Shown here: positions 6,322 to 11,653 of the stretch, in pieces
Layout: each line of letters begins with the position of its first letter
Numbering within the stretch: the first letter of the stretch is position 1
Source: Bacillus sp. AFS037270
Lineage (GTDB): Bacteria; Bacillota; Bacilli; Bacillales_B; DSM-18226
Direction of reading: 5' to 3'
NCBI RefSeq assembly: GCF_002585305.1
Contig: NZ_NUNF01000105.1
Coordinates: 4,870 to 18,882 of the forward strand
DNA: 14,013 nucleotides
Notes under the pieces: generated by a model
Told to the model about the DNA's origin: nothing
The model's database searches: none
The model's input: only the letters and a program-made list of their open reading frames with translations
Program-made: the position numbers and the translations under genes

Positions 6322-6691
6322 TTGCAACCTTTCTCCCTTCCTTTAATGTCCGGTAAGGAGCGAGCATTTGTTCAATCTTCTCTACACTTACTTGTTTCAT
6401 ATCGGCAATGCTTTCGGTTGAGTAATTGCGGTTCGCTAAATCGAGTACTTCACGCATGAAGACTTTTTCTTCAGAAGTAAGTTGAACGCCTGCTTCCCTC
6501 ATGACGACTTCGATATCAAGTTCAATGTTCCTAATTGCATCTTGAATTGCATTGATTTCCTTCATAGTCGAGATATGAATTAAATCAATTTGCTTATGTT
6601 CTGCCTTTGATGCTTGAGATGTCCTGTAAATTGAAATTACTAGTAATATTACAGAAATCCCGAATAATCCGGCTAAAGTCCAAACCATCAT
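6311..6691 (-). CDS. Small membrane-anchored coiled-coil protein, partner of the MltG-like gene
   Basis: A 126-residue protein with one N-terminal membrane segment (about 3-22, VWTLAGLFGISVILLVISIY), a long charged helix likely to be a coiled coil (about 28-66), and a C-terminal segment YSTESIADMKQVSVEKIEQML (90-110), which looks like a degenerate helix-turn-helix or a cytoplasmic helical hairpin. With only KAEHKQ-type charges following the segment, the bulk is probably cytoplasmic. GGAGGG lies 9 nt before the ATG at 6691. It overlaps the next gene by 11 nt, so the two products are probably made together and may act as a complex at the membrane. It may correspond to B. subtilis YqzD (from memory, uncertain). 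Biochemical role unknown. Confidence 0.8.
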   Translation of the reverse strand: MMVWTLAGLFGISVILLVISIYRTSQASKAEHKQIDLIHISTMKEINAIQDAIRNIELDIEVVMREAGVQLTSEEKVFMREVLDLANRNYSTESIADMKQVSVEKIEQMLAPYRTLKEGRKVANEN

Positions 6692-6863
6692 TTTTAATAC
6701 CCTCCAATAGTTTATAACAAATATATATTATACAACCAATCTAGTTTTTTTGCCTATTTTAACTGCAAAATACGGCTAAAGTCGTAGAAATTTGGCATAT
6801 TACGGAGAACCAGGAAACATTTCTGTCTATTAATAGCAACCTCTAGTAATTACATTGCAACAA
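6692..6863. other. Leader region of the membrane-protein pair
   Basis: About 170 nt between the aldo/keto reductase terminator and the start of the gene pair. TATAAT on the minus strand (6727-6732), 36 nt before the ATG, is a probable -10 without a recognisable -35. Further upstream TACGGC (6771-6776) and GTCGTA (6781-6786) can form a small hairpin. I recognise no riboswitch class here. Confidence 0.35.
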
Positions 6864-6865
6864 AT

Positions 6866-6901
6866 AAAAAAGTAATGAGATAAAAATCTCATCACTTTTT
6901 T
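6866..6901 (-). terminator. Intrinsic terminator of the aldo/keto reductase gene
   Basis: AGTAATGAGAT (6871-6881) pairs with ATCTCATCACT (6886-6896) around AAAA, flanked by A and T tracts that extend the stem. On the minus strand the mismatch becomes a G-U wobble and a run of six T follows. It begins 2 nt after the stop at 6904. Confidence 0.9.
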
Positions 6902-6903
6902 AT

Positions 6904-7833
6904 TTAAGATTGGAAAATTTGGTCAATTTCTTTAATTTCATCATTGGTTAACTGGATCTCCAATGTTTTAAGATTATGGAGTACTTGTTCTGCCCTTTTT
7001 GCTCCTGGGATAATAACATCAATAGCCTCGCGGGTCAAATACCACGCAAGAACAATATGTGTTACTTCTGCCTCCTTTGCATTGGCAATTTTGCGAATGC
7101 GCTCCATTCTTTCAAGTGTATCTTCGAAAATCTCTTTTTTGAAAAACTTCCCGCGCTTTTCTTCTAGATTCGTGTTCTTATCATATTTACCTGTCAATAA
7201 ACCAGAGGCAAGGGGAAAGTACGGGATAAAGGAGATTCGATTGTTGTTGACGTAAGGAAACAATTCCCTCTCCGCTTCACGGCTTAATAAGTTATATTCA
7301 CCTTGGTACACATCTACATATCCATCCTTATTGGCCTCTTTCAACTGCTCGATGGAAAAATTAGAAACCCCGATGGCTCTAATCTTTCCTTCATCCTTCA
7401 ATTGTTTTAATGCCCCTACCGCTTCATCCTTCGGTGTGTCTTGGTCTGGAAAATGGATATAAAATAAATCTATGTAATCTGTTTGCAGACGCTGTAAGCT
7501 CTTTTCGACAGCTTGTTTTAAAAAGGCTGGAGAATTATCAAGGACGATGTCTTTTCCGACGAATTTATGGGCTGCTTTAGTAGCAATGACAATCTCCGAA
7601 CGACTGCAGTTTTCTTTTACAACTTCCCCAATAATCTCTTCGGAACGTTTTGGACCGTAGATAAAAGCGGTATCCAAGAAATTAATCCCGTTCGTGAGTC
7701 CGTTACGAACTAATTCCCTGCCTGCTTCTTCGTCAAGGTTTGGGAATAGATTGTGACCACCGACAGCATTGGTACCCAGACCAATCGGATTAACATATAA
7801 ATCGGTTTTTCCAATACGAACTTGATTTAACAT
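6904..7833 (-). CDS. iolS: Aldo/keto reductase, IolS-like (AKR11 type)
   Basis: A 309-residue NADP(H)-dependent cytoplasmic oxidoreductase with a TIM-barrel fold. The AKR tetrad is complete: D54 and Y59 (in FLDTAFIYG), K86 (IATKAAHK) and H127 (FYIHFPD). The second signature [19 protein letters not shown] and the cofactor-site segment [12 protein letters not shown] near the C-terminus are present. The sequence, including [13 protein letters not shown] and [12 protein letters not shown], closely follows my memory of B. subtilis IolS (AKR11A1), of about the same length. No other inositol genes are nearby, so involvement in myo-inositol use is not supported here; the substrate is unknown. AAGGAGATGA precedes the ATG at 7833. 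The gene upstream (7907-8527) is 73 nt away on the same strand, and I see neither a terminator nor a strong promoter between them, so they may be co-transcribed. Confidence 0.9.
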   Translation of the reverse strand: MLNQVRIGKTDLYVNPIGLGTNAVGGHNLFPNLDEEAGRELVRNGLTNGINFLDTAFIYGPKRSEEIIGEVVKENCSRSEIVIATKAAHKFVGKDIVLDNSPAFLKQAVEKSLQRLQTDYIDLFYIHFPDQDTPKDEAVGALKQLKDEGKIRAIGVSNFSIEQLKEANKDGYVDVYQGEYNLLSREAERELFPYVNNNRISFIPYFPLASGLLTGKYDKNTNLEEKRGKFFKKEIFEDTLERMERIRKIANAKEAEVTHIVLAWYLTREAIDVIIPGAKRAEQVLHNLKTLEIQLTNDEIKEIDQIFQS

Positions 7834-7906
7834 TTACCAATCATCTCCTTATTTTACATATTTTCATGATAACAAACATTGGACAAATAGACTAAGTGAA
7901 AGACTC

Positions 7907-8527
7907 TTAAAAAATCAGACTCCTTAATTCAGCCTCAGTATATTTACCCTTAATGCCTTGTTTATTTTGAAAATAAAGATAGATTTCTTCATTGGAATAA
8001 TCCTCTTTTAAACCTTTTATAGTCGTTGCTAAATAAGCATGTGAAGGCTTTTTCCATTCGATATCATTGATATCCCACGATGCAGTAAACGTATAAATTG
8101 GATACCCCTTTTCCTCCCCTAAATATAAAATGTTCCCGTACCAGGCATTGCGGCGGAATACTTTCGAACCCTTTTTGATAACCTCATTTAAATCAACCAT
8201 AAAATCTATTCCGTTATTTTCCTGACTAACTACATCTATAAACTGCTCAAAAGTGATTAAGTATTTCTTACTATATGTAACATAACTGGGATCTTGTGTT
8301 AACCCAATAAACGCCACTCCTTGTGATTCCCATTTTGCTGCCTCTTTTGCAAAGTAAAGGGGAAAATTCATAGTAAAAGTGGACGAAGCTACTGGAAGTG
8401 AGGGATCTTTACATCCTGTCTCCATCTTTGTAGAGCCTTCGGGTTTTCCCCCTTTTATGTAACATAAAAAACGATCAGTATTAATATTTGAACCATAACT
8501 TGCATACCAGACATAATTTTTGTTCAC
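7907..8527 (-). CDS. Gamma-glutamylcyclotransferase-like fold protein, function unknown
   Basis: A 206-residue protein whose N-terminus YASYGSNINTDRFLCYIKGG carries the YGSN motif (11-14) used by gamma-glutamylcyclotransferase (GGCT/BtrG/AIG2-like) proteins to bind the acyl group. The rest (VAFIGLTQDPSY, WYGNILYLGEEKGYPIYTFT) is consistent with a small beta-barrel fold. I cannot identify with confidence the catalytic Glu that true cyclotransferases carry, so the reaction is open. From memory, close relatives in Bacillus carry the misleading name histone deacetylase; nothing here supports that. The start is GTG at 8527, with AAAGGTGG 8 nt upstream. It diverges from the ThDP enzyme gene at 8660. 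Confidence is good for a real gene and moderate for the fold. Confidence 0.8.
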   Translation of the reverse strand: MNKNYVWYASYGSNINTDRFLCYIKGGKPEGSTKMETGCKDPSLPVASSTFTMNFPLYFAKEAAKWESQGVAFIGLTQDPSYVTYSKKYLITFEQFIDVVSQENNGIDFMVDLNEVIKKGSKVFRRNAWYGNILYLGEEKGYPIYTFTASWDINDIEWKKPSHAYLATTIKGLKEDYSNEEIYLYFQNKQGIKGKYTEAELRSLIF

Positions 8528-8604
8528 TATATCCCACCTTTCTTCCCTTTTTTATATTGTAACACTATTGGGTCTGTATGATATTTCCTCACAGCTTATG
8601 ATTA

Positions 8605-8633
8605 CTCACATATTAGCTAAAACTACTTATAAT
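8605..8633 (+). promoter_or_regulatory. Probable sigma-A promoter of the acetolactate-synthase-like gene
   Basis: CTCACA (8605-8610, 4 of 6 to TTGACA), 17-nt spacer, TATAAT (8628-8633, 6 of 6), ending 26 nt before the ATG. A single TGTAAC, the motif repeated at 10298-10551, occurs upstream at 8558-8563. Confidence 0.6.
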
Positions 8634-8659
8634 AATTCCTTTTCTATTAGGAGGACCAC

Positions 8660-10240
8660 ATGAAACTAACCGATACACTTGTACAATGCTTAGAAAATGA
8701 AGGGGTTGAATACATCTTTGGAATCGTCGGCACCGAAACACTCGATCTAGCTGATTCCCTTTCAAAATCAACAAAGATACAGTATGTGAATGTCAGGCAC
8801 GAACAAGGCGCCGCCTTTATGGCTGACGTCTACGGAAGATTATCAAAAAAAGCAGGCGTCTGTTTATCAACACTTGGGCCAGGTGCTGCTAACCTGGTCA
8901 CAGGTATCGCAAGCGCTCAACTTGACCATTCCCCGCTAGTGGCCTTAATTGGCCAGGCTGGGGTTGAACGCCAGCATGGTGAATCACATCAATATATGGA
9001 TATTGTCAAACTACTAGAGCCTGCAACAAAATGGAGCACACAAATCCTTGATTCACAAACGGTCCCAACGGTTTTTCGAAAAGCTTTCAGACTTGCACTT
9101 ATGGAGAAACCAGGTTCAGTTGCCATCACCCTGCCAGAAAACTTTGCGGCCGAACAGATTGCAAATACTCCTTTACCGGTTACGCTAACACCTGAAACAG
9201 TTCCGGATGCAGAATCACTAAACACTGCAAAGGAACTTATTCAAAAATATACTAAACCTTTCATTATTATCGGAAATGGTGTAATCCGACAAGCGGCTGT
9301 CCAAGAGCTTATAACCTTTATCAACAGCCTTCAATCTCCTGCCTCACACAGTTTTATGGCAAAAGGGATTTTACCACCAGAACACCAACAGAATTTTTTC
9401 ACATTCGGGTTCAAAGAAAACGACACTGTTCTTGCTGGTATAAATGAAGCCGACCTTTTAATTGTCATCGGTTTTGATTTTGTCGAACAGCTGCCAAATG
9501 CTTGGAATAAAAACAAACTCCCAGTTTTACATATTGATCCATTGCCAGCAGAAGTAAATGAATATTACCCGGTTCAGTGTGAGCTTGTCGGTAATATAAA
9601 GAAGACACTTGAAGCCCTAAACCAAGCAGAGTTAACGGTCAAATCCTGGCTGCCATCAGGTGACCTGCAAGCTCAAATTAAAACAACCTATCAAATAAAC
9701 CAAAACCAACAAGAATCACTGAACATTGAGAATGTTCTTCACGTAATTGAAAAATTTACTCCCGAGAACACGATTGTCATTTCCGATGTCGGCGCCCATA
9801 AAGTATCTATCGCCAAAACCTATCAGCCTAAAAAACCGGACCGGTTAATCATGTCAAATGGACTGGCCACCATGGGGATTGCCATCCCAGGTTCAATCGG
9901 GGCAAAACTGGCCTGCACTAATGACCCTGTTATATGTATTACCGGTGACGGCGGCGCTCTCATGAATTTTGCTGAACTCGAGACCGCTAAGCGTCTGGGT
10001 CTCTCATTTACCATTATTGTTTTGGACGATTCGATGTTAAAGCTTGAAGTAAAACAAATGAACAATAAGTTTGGGAACACCTACGGAGTAACCTTCCAAA
10101 ACCCAGATTTTGTCCAGCTCGCCCAAAGCTTCGGGGTTAAAGGAATCAGGCCTAAAACATTAGCCGAACTGGAAATCATTCTTAAAGAACCGCAACAAGA
10201 AATCGTGCTAATCGACCTTGTCACACAAAATCCCCAGTAA
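8660..10240 (+). CDS. Acetolactate-synthase-like thiamine diphosphate enzyme
   Basis: A 526-residue ThDP-dependent enzyme of the acetohydroxyacid synthase/pyruvate oxidase family. Domain order is standard: N-terminal pyrimidine-binding domain (1-170) with catalytic E48 in VNVRHEQGAAFMADVYGR and the LGPGAANLVTG loop; central domain (185-330); C-terminal pyrophosphate domain (355-526) with GDGG (429-432). The Mg site ends in LDDS: D457 lies 27 residues after D430, where AlsS (from memory) has Asp preceded by Asn; here the preceding residue is also Asp. SNGLATMGIAIPGSIGA matches the AlsS-type segment. It is shorter than AlsS (about 570). No regulatory ACT-subunit gene is next to it, so a catabolic acetolactate synthase or another 2-oxoacid carboligase/decarboxylase is more likely than the biosynthetic enzyme. 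AGGAGG is 5 nt before the ATG. It precedes the ferredoxin oxidoreductase genes on the same strand. Confidence 0.85.
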   Translation: MKLTDTLVQCLENEGVEYIFGIVGTETLDLADSLSKSTKIQYVNVRHEQGAAFMADVYGRLSKKAGVCLSTLGPGAANLVTGIASAQLDHSPLVALIGQAGVERQHGESHQYMDIVKLLEPATKWSTQILDSQTVPTVFRKAFRLALMEKPGSVAITLPENFAAEQIANTPLPVTLTPETVPDAESLNTAKELIQKYTKPFIIIGNGVIRQAAVQELITFINSLQSPASHSFMAKGILPPEHQQNFFTFGFKENDTVLAGINEADLLIVIGFDFVEQLPNAWNKNKLPVLHIDPLPAEVNEYYPVQCELVGNIKKTLEALNQAELTVKSWLPSGDLQAQIKTTYQINQNQQESLNIENVLHVIEKFTPENTIVISDVGAHKVSIAKTYQPKKPDRLIMSNGLATMGIAIPGSIGAKLACTNDPVICITGDGGALMNFAELETAKRLGLSFTIIVLDDSMLKLEVKQMNNKFGNTYGVTFQNPDFVQLAQSFGVKGIRPKTLAELEIILKEPQQEIVLIDLVTQNPQ

Positions 10241-10313
10241 GCTTGGAATATGGAATACTTCCCAGAATATGTAGATAGAAAGTCTTATTTTAGGGAATGT
10301 AACTTTTTATATT

Positions 10314-10583
10314 TTGGAAAGTTACAAAGTTACAAAACAAATTAACAAGAAAAAGGCAGTACTCATAACCATGTCGGTTACAGGTATTGCTTTTTTGTTA
10401 TACAACAAACTAAACTGTACTATATCAACGGTTCAAAAAATTGTAACTGATTCCTATAACTTTCTTACTTTTCTTGACTATATCGCAAAGAAAAGCCTGT
10501 TACATTTTTATAATAAAAAATCTGTTGTAACTAATTTTGCATCCTGTTACAATAAAACCATAGAATTTATAGAAAATTTATAA
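10314..10583 (+). CDS. Doubtful small membrane-protein reading frame, 89 codons
   Basis: An open frame with a basic N-terminus (KQINKKK) and a hydrophobic stretch (AVLITMSVTGIAFLLY), followed by a Lys/Asn/Ser-rich remainder with no recognised motif. In AT-rich DNA an 89-codon stop-free run is somewhat unexpected. Against it: the start is TTG (10314) or a late ATG (10371), neither with a ribosome binding site at proper distance, and the frame covers the GTTACA motif cluster whose copies fall in all three phases. More likely a non-coding leader than a gene. Confidence 0.2.
   Translation: MESYKVTKQINKKKAVLITMSVTGIAFLLYNKLNCTISTVQKIVTDSYNFLTFLDYIAKKSLLHFYNKKSVVTNFASCYNKTIEFIENL
10432..10460 (+). 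promoter_or_regulatory. Candidate promoter for the oxidoreductase operon
   Basis: TTCAAA (10432-10437, 4 of 6), 17-nt spacer, TATAAC (10455-10460, 5 of 6). One TGTAAC motif (10442-10447) lies inside the spacer, where a bound repressor would block polymerase. An alternative is TTAACA (10342-10347) with CATAAC (10364-10369). Confidence 0.33.
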
Positions 10584-10625
10584 AATTCTAATTGTTAATG
10601 TTCTAAACGATTGGAGGAGTGCTTG

Positions 10626-11636
10626 TTGTCAAGATTACCAAAAGTGAATGAATTAGGTTTCTTTGAAATCCGACTTGAATCCATTGGCGGTTTAGGAGCC
10701 AATTTAGCCGGAAAGATGCTTTCTGAGGATGGAGTTGTTGGAAACGGACTCAATGGAGTCGGTTTTTCATCATATGGATCCGAGAAAAAAGGATCGCCTG
10801 TAAAAGCACACATTCGTTTTTGCGACCCAGAAACGAACATACGCGACACCACACCAATAGAACGTCCACATGTAGTCGGCATTTTCCATGATGCCCTTTT
10901 CAAGACCATTGATTGTACCAGTGGGATTTACCCCGATAGCACCATCTTAGTGAACTCACAAAAAACTCCTGATGAACTCAAACATGCAATGAAAATCCCT
11001 GGCGGAACCATCGCTATCGTTGATGCAACAGGGATTGCCCTCGAAGAACAAACCAAAGCCAACACTGCCATGTTAGGGGCACTCTACCGAATCTTAAATT
11101 TCTTAGACCCAGAGTCGATGAGACAGACCATTCGCCGCACCTTCGAAAAGAAATACCCACACTTAGTCGAACCAAACATTCGTACCTTTGATCGCGGTTT
11201 TAATGAAGTTGAATTCCAAACCTACTTAGTAGATGAAAAAACAACGCTAAAACCATTTAAACGCGCAGAACCGCTGCTCGGTTACGAAACTCAGACGATT
11301 GGCGGGACGATCATCAATCCAGGAAACAGTATCTTAAAGGACTTGAGTATATCCCGTGCCGGCATGCTGCCGCATTTTCATGAAGATAAATGTATTAATT
11401 GTGCAGCCTGCGATACCGCTTGCCCTGACTTTTGTTTTGTTTGGGAAGAAAAGGCAGATAAACGGGGCCGGCCGCAAATGTTCCTGCAAGGGATTGATTA
11501 TCAATATTGTAAGGGCTGTTTAAAGTGCGTTCATGCTTGTCCTGTTGACGCTCTATCAAGTGAGCGGGAATATAATGACGGCTACGCAGACAAAAACCGT
11601 GTGCCTCATTTATTTGATCTAGCGATTCGAAACTAA
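10626..11636 (+). CDS. 2-oxoacid:ferredoxin oxidoreductase, fused gamma and ferredoxin (delta) subunit
   Basis: Electron-output half of an OFOR that oxidatively decarboxylates a 2-oxoacid to acyl-CoA. The 336-residue product has a gamma domain (about 10-185; GGLGANLAGKMLSEDG at 21-36 near the CoA-binding fold, then GVGFSSYGSEKKGSPVKAHIR), a linker (185-245), and a C-terminal 2[4Fe-4S] ferredoxin domain. Cluster ligands are complete: C256, C259, C262, C266 (CINCAACDTACP) and C295, C298, C301, C305 (CKGCLKCVHACP), with 28 residues between the motifs. I chose TTG at 10626, which puts GGAGG (10613-10617) 8 nt upstream; an upstream TTG at 10611 would overlap the ribosome binding site. The next gene starts 17 nt after the stop, so the two are co-transcribed. 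Gamma and delta are usually separate in archaeal-type enzymes. Confidence 0.92.
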   Translation: MSRLPKVNELGFFEIRLESIGGLGANLAGKMLSEDGVVGNGLNGVGFSSYGSEKKGSPVKAHIRFCDPETNIRDTTPIERPHVVGIFHDALFKTIDCTSGIYPDSTILVNSQKTPDELKHAMKIPGGTIAIVDATGIALEEQTKANTAMLGALYRILNFLDPESMRQTIRRTFEKKYPHLVEPNIRTFDRGFNEVEFQTYLVDEKTTLKPFKRAEPLLGYETQTIGGTIINPGNSILKDLSISRAGMLPHFHEDKCINCAACDTACPDFCFVWEEKADKRGRPQMFLQGIDYQYCKGCLKCVHACPVDALSSEREYNDGYADKNRVPHLFDLAIRN

Positions 11637-11653
11637 GGAAAGGGCGGGAATTT

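Larger units (their letters stand above)
10241..10625 (+). promoter_or_regulatory. AT-rich leader with eight GTTACA/TGTAAC motifs
   Basis: The 385 nt before the oxidoreductase genes hold GTTACA at 10321, 10329, 10377, 10499 and 10546 and its reverse complement TGTAAC at 10298, 10442 and 10526. The pair 10525-10531 / 10546-10552 is a perfect dyad (TTGTAAC, 14 nt, GTTACAA). The first two plus-strand copies are a tandem AAAGTTAC repeat of period 8. I find no clear terminator after the ThDP enzyme gene, so read-through is possible. The arrangement suggests a multi-site operator; the binding protein is unknown to me. Confidence 0.5.

Noticed and set aside
6740..6863. Riboswitch or structured RNA before the membrane-protein pair
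   Set aside because: Small hairpins exist, but no known riboswitch consensus could be matched and the stems are imperfect.
10595..10909. Minus-strand open frame of 104 codons
   Set aside because: Lies opposite the start of the gamma-delta subunit gene, whose protein motifs are unambiguous; a shadow frame.
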